Positions 46,018 through 56,777 are shown, counted from the stretch's first letter. The stretch: 64,000 nt of DNA from Ectopseudomonas chengduensis (GCF_900102635.1 NZ_FMZQ01000005.1:1-64000); one strand, 5' to 3'. Numbers and translations are program-made. The notes: generated by a model not told the origin, from the letters alone.

Positions 46018-46104
46018 ATGGATGATTATCAGGAAGAACTGCTGGAACTGAGCGCCCTTGAGCAGGGCGCAGTGGATGGGGGCGAGGACGCCACCGAGCT
46101 GTAA
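46018..46104 (+). CDS. Acidic 28-residue peptide behind a Pho-box-like promoter
   Basis: A short ORF starting MDDYQEELLELSALEQGA and ending DATEL, with net charge strongly negative. The RBS GGGAGAG precedes the ATG by seven bases. The combination of promoter, RBS and sensible composition suggests a real peptide. I do not recognise a family. It is followed by a degenerate palindromic repeat and then the convergent fpvF gene. Confidence 0.55.
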   Translation: MDDYQEELLELSALEQGAVDGGEDATEL

Positions 46105-46145
46105 CGGGCCATGGGACAGCGGTCAGACGGTTGTGGCTCGCTTTT

Positions 46146-46204
46146 GTAGCCGGATGCAATCCGGGAGCGGCATCGCCGGCATTTCTGAATTACATCCGAG
46201 CGAC
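46146..46204. repeat. GTAGCCCGGATG-type palindromic repeat (degenerate copy)
   Basis: The left arm GTAGCCGGATGCAATCCGGG is nearly intact (one C lost); the right arm CTGAATTACATCCGAGCGAC differs at several positions from the copies at 6313 and 62226. It lies just beyond the fpvF stop. Confidence 0.7.
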
Positions 46205-46209
46205 TTCGC

Positions 46210-47097
46210 TCAGGGCGACAGGGCGTCCAGCACCTGGCCGATGGCCGTTTCCAGCCCGGCTATGGGGGTGTCCTGGTTGTCTTCGATCAGCACCAGGCGG
46301 CTACCGCCATCGCTGATCGCCTTGGCCAGATCGGCTGGCGGCTGGCGCTGGACAAGCACGGCAGCGACGTCGTTGTCCCGCAGGTCGGCGCTCAGTTGCG
46401 CCAGGGTTTCTGCCGTCCATTCGGCGTCCTTCGCCACGCTCAGCTCGACAAGGTCGAGGTTGAGGCCGTCGATCAGGTAGTCGAAGTGATCCGACAGGCT
46501 GGCCACGCTGAGGTTGTCCAGTTCGGCCAGGCGGCTTTCGCTGGCGGCGCTGAGCTTGAGCAGGCGCTGCTTGAGCGTCGCCAGGTTGGCCTCGATCTGC
46601 GGCTTGGCCTCCGGCGCCAGGCGGCCCAGGTCGGCGGCGATCACATCGGCCATGCGCCCCAGGTTGTTGATGTTGAGCCAGGGTTGGCTGGCCAGGGCGT
46701 CACCGCCGTCGCTGCGTAGGGCGATGCCGGGCAGGGCGCCGTCCACCGGGCGCGCGCCGTCGACTTCGACGATGCGAATATTGCTGCGCCGTGCCAGCGG
46801 GTAGAGCGGGTCGTCCGGCCACAGCGAACGCAGGGCGATCACCGCGTCGGCGTCACGCGAAGCCTTCTCCAGTGCACCCGCGCCGCGGCCGGCGAAATAC
46901 GAGAGCTGGCGGCTGGCCGGCAGGTTGGCCGGGGCGGCGCGTTGCAGCTGCACGGCGCTGCCGTCAAGCATGTTGGCGCCCAGACCATAGGTGATCGGCA
47001 GGCTGGCGAGAATGCGCACGGGCTGTGTTTCGGCGTGCAGCGGGCCGGCGAGCAGGGCGCAGGTGGCGAGGGCGAGGCTCAGGCGTTGCAGGTTCAT
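46210..47097 (-). CDS. fpvF: FpvF, periplasmic ferripyoverdine-binding protein
   Basis: A 295-residue exported protein (signal peptide 1-22) of the ZnuA/TroA-type cluster A-I fold. In P. aeruginosa FpvF binds pyoverdine with FpvC in the periplasm. The His ligands typical of the metal-binding members are absent: there is no His-rich loop, and the first ligand region reads ILASLPITYGLGANML. This fits siderophore rather than metal binding. Last gene of the fpvGHJKCDEF operon; its start overlaps fpvE by four bases. Confidence 0.88.
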   Translation of the reverse strand: MNLQRLSLALATCALLAGPLHAETQPVRILASLPITYGLGANMLDGSAVQLQRAAPANLPASRQLSYFAGRGAGALEKASRDADAVIALRSLWPDDPLYPLARRSNIRIVEVDGARPVDGALPGIALRSDGGDALASQPWLNINNLGRMADVIAADLGRLAPEAKPQIEANLATLKQRLLKLSAASESRLAELDNLSVASLSDHFDYLIDGLNLDLVELSVAKDAEWTAETLAQLSADLRDNDVAAVLVQRQPPADLAKAISDGGSRLVLIEDNQDTPIAGLETAIGQVLDALSP

Positions 47098-47993
47098 CCC
47101 AGGTTCCCTTTCAGGCTAGGCAGTGTGCCGCGGGCGATGGCGGCGAGGGCGAAGGCGATGCCGGCGACCATGATGATCGCGGCGCCGGAGGGGACCGGCA
47201 GCTCCAGGGCGATCGGCAGGAAGATGCCGGCCAGGGTGCTGCACGTGGCGATCAGGACCGACAGCCAGAAGAAGCCTTTCAGCGATTGGCTGAGCAGCCG
47301 TGCGGCGGCCGCCGGGATCACCAGCAGGGCGCCGACCAGGATGGCGCCGATGACCTTGACCGCAGCCACGGTAACCAGCGACACCAGCATCACGAACAGG
47401 TAGTCCAGCGGCTTCACCGCGACGCCGCGCACGCTGGCCAGTTGCGGGTTGAAGCTGGCCAGCATGATGCGGTTGTACAGCGGCAGCGCCAGGCCCAGCA
47501 CCAGCAGCGAGACCAGCGCCAGCACGGCGAGGTCCTGGGCGTTGACCGTCAGCACCGAGCCGAACAGCACGTTCTCCAGGATATGGATGTTGATCTTGCC
47601 GGCGAGCACCAGCAGCAGGCTGGCGCCGACCGCCAGCGACACCGAGAGGAACACGCCGATCAGGGTGTCCGGCGCCAGGCCGGTGCGGTTGCGCAGGTAG
47701 TTGAGCAGGATGCCGAACAGCAGGCAGTAGCCGAACAGGCTGCCGTAGGGGCCGGTGTAGGGTTCGCCGAGCAGGATGCCGATGGCCACGCCGGTCAGCG
47801 CGGCGTGGCCGACCGCCTCGGAGAAGAAGGCGAAGCGCTTGACCACCACCTGCGTGCCGAGACCGCCGAGCACCGGGCCGATCAACAGGCCGGCGAGCAG
47901 GGCATTGACCACGAAACCGTAGGCCAGAGCCTCGGGTAAATAGCCGGCGCTGGCCCAGGCCTGGATCGCCAGGCGGATGTCTTCGAAACTCAT
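47094..47993 (-). CDS. fpvE: FpvE, ABC transporter permease
   Basis: A 299-residue permease of the ABC-3 (metal) family with about eight TM helices. LGTQVVVKRFAFFSEAVGHAALTGVAIG is the cytoplasmic coupling segment. With FpvD it forms an inner-membrane ABC transporter for iron released from pyoverdine. It overlaps fpvD by four bases. Confidence 0.92.
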   Translation of the reverse strand: MSFEDIRLAIQAWASAGYLPEALAYGFVVNALLAGLLIGPVLGGLGTQVVVKRFAFFSEAVGHAALTGVAIGILLGEPYTGPYGSLFGYCLLFGILLNYLRNRTGLAPDTLIGVFLSVSLAVGASLLLVLAGKINIHILENVLFGSVLTVNAQDLAVLALVSLLVLGLALPLYNRIMLASFNPQLASVRGVAVKPLDYLFVMLVSLVTVAAVKVIGAILVGALLVIPAAAARLLSQSLKGFFWLSVLIATCSTLAGIFLPIALELPVPSGAAIIMVAGIAFALAAIARGTLPSLKGNLG

Positions 47994-48742
47994 GACGAGG
48001 CCTCTTGCTGGCGCGGATGACTGGAGAACAGGTCGAGCAGACGGTCAGGGGTCAGCACCTGCTGTGGCGTATCGTCGAACAGCACGCGGCGGTTGAGCCC
48101 GGTGACGCGGTCGGCGAGGCGACCGACGGCCTGCAGGTCGTGCTCGATCCACAGCACCGTGGTGCCGGCCTGGCGCCAGTCGCGCAGCAGTTGCTCGAAC
48201 ACCTGCACGCCGGGCTCGTCCAGCGCCGACATTGGCTCGTCGAGCACCAGCAGCTGCGCCTCGGGCACCAGGCCCTGGGCCAGCAGCACGCGCTGGCGCT
48301 CGCCGCCGGACAGCGCGCCCATGCGCCGCTTGCGCTTGTCCAGCATGCCGACCCGTGCCAGCGCCTGTTCGATGGCCGGCGCGTGGCGTCGCGACAGGCC
48401 GAGGAAGGCCGGGCGACGCTGGCACATGGCGGCCATGAAATCATCCACCGTCATCGGTAGACCGCGATCGAATTCCAGCGCCTGCGGCACGTAACCGATG
48501 GTGCCGGGGCTGGCCGGCCAGTGCAGGCGTAGCTCGCCCTGGTGTGGCATCTGCCCGAGCAGGGTCTTGATCAGCGAGCTCTTGCCACCGCCGTTGGGGC
48601 CGACCAGGGCGTGCACGCTGCCGGCGCGCACCTGGAAGCTGACCTTGTCGAGAATCCGCGTGCGGCCGAGGTTGAGATCGATGCCGGTGAATTCGATGCC
48701 GGGGCCCTGCAGGCGCGACGGCGCGGTTTCGAGGGCGGTCAT
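47990..48742 (-). CDS. fpvD: FpvD, ABC transporter ATP-binding protein
   Basis: A 250-residue ATPase. Walker A is GPNGGGKSSLIK, the signature LSGGERQRVLLA, and Walker B LLVLDEPMSALDEPG. The first ATG overlaps the fpvC stop by four bases (ATGA). Energises import through FpvE. Confidence 0.93.
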   Translation of the reverse strand: MTALETAPSRLQGPGIEFTGIDLNLGRTRILDKVSFQVRAGSVHALVGPNGGGKSSLIKTLLGQMPHQGELRLHWPASPGTIGYVPQALEFDRGLPMTVDDFMAAMCQRRPAFLGLSRRHAPAIEQALARVGMLDKRKRRMGALSGGERQRVLLAQGLVPEAQLLVLDEPMSALDEPGVQVFEQLLRDWRQAGTTVLWIEHDLQAVGRLADRVTGLNRRVLFDDTPQQVLTPDRLLDLFSSHPRQQEASS

Positions 48743-49665
48743 ACGCCTTCGTCCTGAATGGCGCGTACCACGGTGTCGAGATTGCGGGCCATTTCCTCTT
48801 CGTATTTTCCGGCGGTGTACTCGCCATAGGAAATATGCGTCAGCGGGTAGATCTTCACGCCGGACTCACGATGGATGGTGTCGACGTAGCTGGAGGGGAA
48901 ATCCATCTCGGAAAAGATCACCTGCACGTCCAGTTCCTTGAGCTGGTCGATGGTCTTCTTCAATTGGCTGGGGCTCGGCTCGATGCCGTGGGCCGGTTCG
49001 ACCACTGCGGTGACTTCCAGGCCGAACTCGCGCAGCAGGTAGTCGTAGGCGGCATGGATGGTGGCCACGCGCAGCTCGCTGCCCTTGGCGTCGGTCAGCT
49101 TGCCCAGCGCCTCGGCGCGCAGGCCGCGCAGGCGCTTGCCGTAGGCACGGGCGTTCTGGCTGTAGAACTTGGCGTTGTCCGGGTCGAGCTTGCCGAGTTC
49201 GCGGGCGATGTTGTTGATCTGCGCGATGGAGGCGGTGATGGAGAGGAAGGTGTGCGGGTTGACCACCTTGCCGGCGCCGCGTGCGGCCTGGCCGGTGGCG
49301 GCGAGCAGGGGCACGCGGGCGTTGGCCTCGATCACGGGGACGTCGGGCTTCTCGCTGACGGCGATCATGCGGTCGGCGAAGTCGTCATGGCCGACGCCGT
49401 TGAGCACCACCACGTCGAGGTCGCCGATGCGCTTGATGTCCTCGGCGCGCGGCTCGTAGGCGTGCGGGTTGAAGCCAGCCGGGATCAGCGGCACCACGTC
49501 GGCGCGTTCGCCGACGATATTGCTGACGTAGCTGTAGTAGGGGTGCAGGGTAATGCCGATACGCAGGCGGTGGTTGTCGGCACTGGCGAGCACGGGGGCG
49601 AGGGCGGCGCCCAGGCTCAGCAGCAGGCTGGCCAGCAGGCGGCGGGAGACGAAGCGAGAGGGCAT
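48739..49665 (-). CDS. fpvC: FpvC, periplasmic metal-binding protein
   Basis: A 308-residue cluster A-I binding protein with signal peptide (about 1-29). Probable metal ligands are His in GITLHPYYS, His in GFNPHAYEP, His in VNPHTFLS and an acidic residue near the C terminus (VIFSEMDFPSS). In P. aeruginosa FpvC chelates iron freed from ferripyoverdine and passes it to FpvDE. It begins 18 bp before fpvK in transcription order. Confidence 0.92.
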   Translation of the reverse strand: MPSRFVSRRLLASLLLSLGAALAPVLASADNHRLRIGITLHPYYSYVSNIVGERADVVPLIPAGFNPHAYEPRAEDIKRIGDLDVVVLNGVGHDDFADRMIAVSEKPDVPVIEANARVPLLAATGQAARGAGKVVNPHTFLSITASIAQINNIARELGKLDPDNAKFYSQNARAYGKRLRGLRAEALGKLTDAKGSELRVATIHAAYDYLLREFGLEVTAVVEPAHGIEPSPSQLKKTIDQLKELDVQVIFSEMDFPSSYVDTIHRESGVKIYPLTHISYGEYTAGKYEEEMARNLDTVVRAIQDEGV

Positions 49666-49682
49666 GGTGGGGTTCCCGATAT

Positions 49683-50249
49683 TCAGTGGCGATGCTGGCG
49701 GGTGACGCCGGCGTCGTATTGGCTGGCGACCTGGCGCCAGCCGGCGGCGATCAGGGCATCGGCATGCAGGTTCTGTGGGGCAACGACATCGCTGGAGCGG
49801 TTGAGCCAGATGTCGGCATCCGCTGCGCTTGCCAGCAACAGGAAGGAGCCGGCGACGGCGCTGTCGCCGCTCAGACCCTGGTAGGCGTAGTCATCGCCGA
49901 CATGCAGCAGCTGCCAGACGTGGTGGCCACGGGTGGCGGTGCTGGCGTCGTGGGTAAAAGGCGGAATGCCTTCTTCGGCCAGTTGCTGCGGCTCGGGCAA
50001 GGTCTGCTGTTCGTCCCGCAGCATCAGGATCTCGTCGAGGGCCACGACCAATTCGGTATGGATGCCTTGCTCGGCGGCGTTCAGGTCGCGGCGGGCATCG
50101 ATCTGATGGGCGGCGACGCTTTCTTCCTCGTGGTTCTCGCTGCGCAGGCTGATGACTGTTGCGGCCAGTAGGATGATCGACAGGCTGAGGACGGCTACCC
50201 ACAGGCTTTCATGCCCAGCGCCGGCCGGGCGTACCACTTGGGTGGTCAT
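49683..50249 (-). CDS. fpvK: FpvK, DUF6162 membrane-anchored protein
   Basis: A 188-residue protein with one N-terminal TM helix (about 17-36, VAVLSLSIILLAATVISL) and a periplasmic remainder containing a VVALDEILMLRDEQQTLPEP helix. It matches FpvK by position, size and layout; it supports iron release by the reductase FpvG. The ATG overlaps the fpvJ stop by four bases. The longer in-frame extension has Arg-rich out-of-frame composition and was rejected. Confidence 0.85.
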   Translation of the reverse strand: MTTQVVRPAGAGHESLWVAVLSLSIILLAATVISLRSENHEEESVAAHQIDARRDLNAAEQGIHTELVVALDEILMLRDEQQTLPEPQQLAEEGIPPFTHDASTATRGHHVWQLLHVGDDYAYQGLSGDSAVAGSFLLLASAADADIWLNRSSDVVAPQNLHADALIAAGWRQVASQYDAGVTRQHRH

Positions 50250-50566
50250 TGGCTGGCGATTTCCGTGTGGTCGATTTCCACGACGTGGCCGGGGCCGGCG
50301 TCGAACAGTACGTAGAACTCGCCATCCGGACGCTTGAAGCTGAGCCTGGAGTCCTCGCCGAGTTTGCCGGGCACCAGCACCTCTTCTTCGTAGCTGATCA
50401 CGTCGAGGGTCACGCCGGGGGCGCCACTGCCGTCGGAGAAGCCGCCGGTGCAGATGATTTCGCCGGTGCCGTGCTCCTCGCATTCGCAGATCGGGTTGTG
50501 CGCGAGAGCCAGAGGGGACAGGCCGGTACAGAGCATCAGCAGACCGATGCGGGCGCTATGGATCAT
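50246..50566 (-). CDS. fpvJ: FpvJ, small periplasmic protein
   Basis: A 106-residue protein with signal peptide (about 1-22) and a Cys-bearing N-terminal motif CECEEHGTGEIICTGG, then a beta-rich region ending in DHTEIASQ. The position is that of FpvJ. The three clustered Cys and nearby His suggest metal or redox function, which is inferred. It is coupled to fpvH and fpvK by ATGA overlaps. Confidence 0.85.
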   Translation of the reverse strand: MIHSARIGLLMLCTGLSPLALAHNPICECEEHGTGEIICTGGFSDGSGAPGVTLDVISYEEEVLVPGKLGEDSRLSFKRPDGEFYVLFDAGPGHVVEIDHTEIASQ

Positions 50567-51105
50567 GGTTTGTCTCCTTGTTGTTTCAGCCAGGCGAGGG
50601 TGGCGGGCGAAGCCTCGGCCAGCGGGATGGATGCCTGATGTACTGTGCCGTCCCAGCCCTCGGCGGTGATCCACAACTCGGCGTCTGGCTTGGTGCGTGG
50701 CGGTATGGGAATGCTCGTACCCATGCGATAGGGGCTGCCGAAGAACAGTCCGCCGGCAGCGCGCAGGCTGCGCGGCTTGCCGATGCGCAGGTAGACCACC
50801 TTGACCTGGCTGATGCACGCCTGGCACAGCGCGGCGTTGAAACTCTTCATATAGCCGGCCGGACCTTCCAGTTGCGGCGGCTGATTGCGGAACTCGGCCA
50901 GGCGCAGGCTCCAGGGGCCGACCTGGACTTCGCCGAACTCACGCTCGCCGAGGCCGCTGGCGCCACGAAACAGCGCGACATCCTGGAAATACTTGGGCAT
51001 GAAGCCCAGGGGGATCAGCACCAGCAGCACATTGAGGTGGAAGCGCCACCTGTACCAGAAACGGCCCAGAGCGGACGGGGCGGGGGCGATTGCGGCCTTG
51101 CTCAT
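50563..51105 (-). CDS. fpvH: FpvH, membrane-anchored protein
   Basis: A 180-residue protein with an N-terminal TM helix (about 24-41) and a periplasmic part with a pair of Cys (NAALCQACISQVKVVYL, CxxC). It matches FpvH by position and layout; its exact role is unknown beyond helping FpvG. Overlaps fpvG by four bases. Confidence 0.85.
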   Translation of the reverse strand: MSKAAIAPAPSALGRFWYRWRFHLNVLLVLIPLGFMPKYFQDVALFRGASGLGEREFGEVQVGPWSLRLAEFRNQPPQLEGPAGYMKSFNAALCQACISQVKVVYLRIGKPRSLRAAGGLFFGSPYRMGTSIPIPPRTKPDAELWITAEGWDGTVHQASIPLAEASPATLAWLKQQGDKP

Positions 51106-52298
51106 GGGCGGCTCTCCGAGATTTCACGGGTGGCGACGATCGGGGCCGGCTTGGTGGCGCGTGCCGGCCGCTTGACCGCAGCGACCGTGGCCTGGGCGGT
51201 GCGCTTGGTCCAGATCAGCAGGCCGCTGAGCACCATCATGCTCAGCAGCAGGCCGAAGACGAACCACAGCAGCTTGACCCACAGGCCACCGAAGTCGCCG
51301 GTGTGCAGCGGCCGCATGGACTCGGTGACGAACTCCAGGCCCGAGCGGTCGCTGAGCAGGCGGGTAGCGTCGATGTCGCCGTTGTAGGGGTTGATCGAGG
51401 CGGACTGGAACATCAGCGGATACCAACCGCGGCCCCAGACCGAATAATGGCCGTAGGCATAGCCCGGCAGGCTGACGAAACTTGGCTCCAGGCCCGGGAT
51501 GACGTCGGTGGCCTTGAGCACGGCGGCGTCCAGGCTGATGCGCGGCACTTCGGCAGCGCTCGGCGCCAGCGGCACTTCCTCGCGCGCCACCACTGGCGGT
51601 ACGCCTTCGGTGGAGATCGACACGTGGCTATCGCCGAGAATCGCCTGGATCAGGAACCAGATGCCGGTGATGGAAATGACCGCGATGAACCAGATCGACC
51701 AGATGCCGGAGAGGCGGTGGAAGTCGCCCCAGAAGATGCGTGCGCCCTGGCCTATGCGCAGGCGTGGGCTGAAGAAGCCCTTCCAGAACTTCTTGTAGAC
51801 CACCAGGCCGGTGATCAGCGACAGCAGCATCGGCAGGCCCATCAGCGACACCAGGTACCAGCCCCAGCTGTAGCCGTTGGTGAACGGCACCAGCCACCAG
51901 CCATGCAGGGCGCGGGTGAACTGGCGGAAGTCGAACTCCGGGCTGACCCCCTGGATCGCCCCGCTATAGGGGTTGACGTACAGCAGCGGCGAGCTGCCGT
52001 CGGGATAGCTGACGCGCGCGGTGAGGGCGAAGTGATCTTCGTCCGGGCGGCCGATGGACTGCACGATCAGCTCGGGCTCGGCGCGATTGATCGCTTCCAG
52101 TACCTGGCCGAAGCTCAGGCGCTGCGCATCATCGGACGGCTTGCTGGCGCGTACGTCCGGGTTGGCCAGCCAGACGATCTCCTGGCTGACAGTGGCCAGG
52201 GTGCCGGTGACACAGATGATCAGCAGGAAGAACCAGACCGGTAGGGCCAGCCAGCTGTGGACGAGAAACCAGAGTCTGGAGCGGGATTTCTTGGACAT
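51102..52298 (-). CDS. fpvG: FpvG, PepSY-domain inner-membrane iron reductase
   Basis: A 398-residue PepSY-associated TM protein with about four TM helices (near 15-35, 140-165, 190-215, 345-370) and two PepSY-like periplasmic regions. In P. aeruginosa FpvG reduces Fe(III) in ferripyoverdine to release iron in the periplasm. His residues in the helices (HGWW, FHRLSG, LHTGDFGG) fit heme ligands. The start chosen, MSKKSRSRLWFLVHSWLAL, has a weak RBS; a TTG 22 codons upstream is an alternative. First gene of the operon. Confidence 0.9.
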   Translation of the reverse strand: MSKKSRSRLWFLVHSWLALPVWFFLLIICVTGTLATVSQEIVWLANPDVRASKPSDDAQRLSFGQVLEAINRAEPELIVQSIGRPDEDHFALTARVSYPDGSSPLLYVNPYSGAIQGVSPEFDFRQFTRALHGWWLVPFTNGYSWGWYLVSLMGLPMLLSLITGLVVYKKFWKGFFSPRLRIGQGARIFWGDFHRLSGIWSIWFIAVISITGIWFLIQAILGDSHVSISTEGVPPVVAREEVPLAPSAAEVPRISLDAAVLKATDVIPGLEPSFVSLPGYAYGHYSVWGRGWYPLMFQSASINPYNGDIDATRLLSDRSGLEFVTESMRPLHTGDFGGLWVKLLWFVFGLLLSMMVLSGLLIWTKRTAQATVAAVKRPARATKPAPIVATREISESRP

Positions 52299-52421
52299 GT
52301 TCGCGGGGTCGTTGGCGCGCGCGGTGGGCCGGCACGGAATGAAAGGAGTAAGAAGCGACCGCAAACGCGGATGAAAAGGATTCTAAGTTGCGAGAGCTTG
52401 ACGATCAAGGTTGCCGTGCGA

Positions 52422-53465
52422 TCAGCCCGCTCTGCGTTGCGCGCGGCGGTAGTCGCCGGGTGTTTGCCCGAGCCAGCGCTTGAAGGCGCGCTGGAAGGCT
52501 TCGGCCGAGGCGAAGCCGAGCAGGTAGGCGATCTCGCCGAAGGCCAGTTCGGTATCGCGGATATAGGCCGTGGCCAGGTCGCGGCGAGTGTCGTTGAGGA
52601 TGGTGCGAAACTGCGTGCCTTCCTCGGCCAGCTTGCGCCGCAGCGTCCAGCTCGGCAGGTGCAGGCTGCGCGCCACTTCCTGCAGATCCGGCTCGTGGCC
52701 GTGCAACAGTGGGCCGAGCAGTTGGATGACCCGTTCGCGCAGGCTGCGTGTGCAGGTCAGCTGTTCCAGTTCGCGTTCGCACAGCTCCAGCAGGTGCCAC
52801 CAGGTGCCTGGGCAATGTTGAGGGTTGCGCAGGGCCAGGGTTTCGCTGTTCAGGCGCAGGCGATTGGCGCCAGCACTGAACTCGACGGGGCAGCCGAACA
52901 GCGCTTCGTAGCGTTCGCCGTAGTCCGGTGCAGGAAATTCGATCTCGACCTTTTCCGCGGTGATGGATCGGTCGACCACCTGCCTCAGGTTGGTCTGCCA
53001 GCCGGCCAGCACCGAGTCCACCACGAAACGGTTGTAGGCGTTGTAGGGGCTGATGGAATAGAAATGCAGCCAGGCGCCGCGCGCATCCTCGCTGAAGCCC
53101 GAACGGCCGCGATAGTTGGCGGCGTACAACGGCTCGAAGCGGGTCAGGGTGCGTGCCGCTTCGCGCAGATCAGGCGCCTGCGCGGCGCAGATGCCGGCCA
53201 GGCCAACCTGGCTGAGGCGGCTGTGACGGCCCATTTCCAGGCCCAGAGCGGGGTTGTCGCACAGGGCGATGGCGCTATGGCCAAGGCGCATGAAGCGCGG
53301 GATCGACAGGCGTGCGCGCGGCTCGCTGAGCCGTGCGGCATCTAGGCCAAATTGCTCGAGCAGGGGTTCGGGGCGCTGACCCTGTTCGCGCAATGCGTCG
53401 GCCAGCGCCTGGGTGAAGCCGACGGAGAGATCGCCGAGGCGAACGCGTGATGCTTTTATAGCCAT
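52422..53465 (-). CDS. AraC-family transcriptional regulator
   Basis: A 347-residue regulator with the arabinose-binding-type N-terminal domain (about 20-230) and two C-terminal HTH motifs (VARSLHLPSWTLRRKLAEEG and IAYLLGFASAEAFQRAFKRW). The ATG overlaps the end of the nitrilase-fold gene by ten bases, so the two are an operon. This pair beside fadH repeats the P. aeruginosa order near PA3092-PA3094. A direct repeat upstream of fadH is a candidate binding site. Confidence 0.88.
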   Translation of the reverse strand: MAIKASRVRLGDLSVGFTQALADALREQGQRPEPLLEQFGLDAARLSEPRARLSIPRFMRLGHSAIALCDNPALGLEMGRHSRLSQVGLAGICAAQAPDLREAARTLTRFEPLYAANYRGRSGFSEDARGAWLHFYSISPYNAYNRFVVDSVLAGWQTNLRQVVDRSITAEKVEIEFPAPDYGERYEALFGCPVEFSAGANRLRLNSETLALRNPQHCPGTWWHLLELCERELEQLTCTRSLRERVIQLLGPLLHGHEPDLQEVARSLHLPSWTLRRKLAEEGTQFRTILNDTRRDLATAYIRDTELAFGEIAYLLGFASAEAFQRAFKRWLGQTPGDYRRAQRRAG

Positions 53466-54478
53466 AGATTGATCAGTTGCGCGCCGCGCTCGCTGGCGCC
53501 TCGTTCGCTGCGTCCGGCATCGAAGGCGAGCGCCTGGGACTGACCGCTACGCTCCCACAATCGGCCGCGCAGATGGACTTTCACTCCCGCACGAATGCCG
53601 TGAGCCTGCAGCTGTTCGGTGAAATCGGCGTCGTCCGTCAGGCCATCCAGGTCGCTGGGCATGGCCAGCAGCTCTACTGCCTCGCCATCGATTGCCTTCG
53701 CCTGGAACTGTTCGATAGTGCCGCCTAGCAGTACGCCAAGCCGGCCTGCCGGGGTCTCCAGCACCTGCAGGGCTTCCGGCGCTCTGGTGGCGAGTGCGCC
53801 GGCACTGAAGGCGTGGCGTTGCGGCTGGCCCTGCGGGTTACCGGCCTGATCGAATACCAGGCTGACGTTGTACAGCGGCCCACGACCGACTTCGAGGCGG
53901 CCCCGTTCCACGCGGGGCTCGGGCAGAACGATGGACCCTGCAACCAGGGTGATCTGGTAATCACGGGCCAGATCGCCAAACAGCTGCTGATAGTCGCGCG
54001 CCATGGCCTTGGCCTTGGTACGCAACATGGCGTCGTCCAGGCGCGCGTCGCTTCCAGCACTGAACAGTGCGCCGAGAAAATCCAGTGGATTGCTCGCCGC
54101 CATCCAGTGCATGGCCTGACGGCGCTCGGTGGCGCGATAGAGCTCTTCCTTCTCGCCGACGGCGAGCAGCCAGGTGCCGATATGTTCGGGCAGCACGACG
54201 ACGGTGCGTTCGTTGAGCATGCCTTGGTCACGGGCGTGATCCAGGTAGGCGGCCAGCTTCAGGCGCAGTCGCGCGAGGCTCTGGTAGTCGGCGGCGAACA
54301 GTTCCGGCTGGATGCCCAGCAGGTTGCCGCGTGTGCCGGGCTCACCAATATCGAGCGCGACCTGGCTGCGCAGGTCGGACAGGTAATGGCTGCTGGGGCG
54401 CTGCGCGATCCAGTGGGCGTAGCTGCCAAGACCGGTCAGCAGTGCGAGCGCGAGCAGAAGGGTGATCAGTAGGCGCAT
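53456..54478 (-). CDS. Nitrilase-fold (carbon-nitrogen hydrolase) protein without catalytic Cys
   Basis: A 340-residue protein with an N-terminal TM or signal segment (about 1-20) and a nitrilase-superfamily body. The Glu of the triad is seen in VVVLPEHIGTW, but the Cys position reads LGVLLGGTIEQ and the whole protein has no cysteine. The Lys position is also unconvincing (PQGQPQRHAF). It is therefore probably not a hydrolase. It is in an operon with the AraC regulator and could sense or bind a ligand for it. The start is the Met before the hydrophobic segment. Confidence 0.78.
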   Translation of the reverse strand: MRLLITLLLALALLTGLGSYAHWIAQRPSSHYLSDLRSQVALDIGEPGTRGNLLGIQPELFAADYQSLARLRLKLAAYLDHARDQGMLNERTVVVLPEHIGTWLLAVGEKEELYRATERRQAMHWMAASNPLDFLGALFSAGSDARLDDAMLRTKAKAMARDYQQLFGDLARDYQITLVAGSIVLPEPRVERGRLEVGRGPLYNVSLVFDQAGNPQGQPQRHAFSAGALATRAPEALQVLETPAGRLGVLLGGTIEQFQAKAIDGEAVELLAMPSDLDGLTDDADFTEQLQAHGIRAGVKVHLRGRLWERSGQSQALAFDAGRSERGASERGAQLINLWL

Positions 54479-54543
54479 TGGTTTTTTCAGTTTGGTTGCG
54501 GTGCAGGTTAGGTCGGTCGAGCCGTGCTGCCAACCTCTATTGC

Positions 54544-56712
<2,169 letters not shown>

Positions 56713-56777
56713 TCGAACCGACGCCCCGCCTTGTGCGGGGCGTCTGCTTAGTGGCTGAGAATAACAAGGAGACGCCC

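Noticed and set aside
52299..52421. Fur or PvdS/iron-starvation box before fpvG
   Set aside because: AT-rich bases near 52370-52390 match the Fur consensus poorly and no TAAAT...CGT pair was found at proper spacing.
53529..53729. Hidden Cys in another frame of the nitrilase-fold gene (frameshift)
   Set aside because: The frame is open and coding-like throughout, and shifting it gives no nitrilase Cys motif at the expected place.
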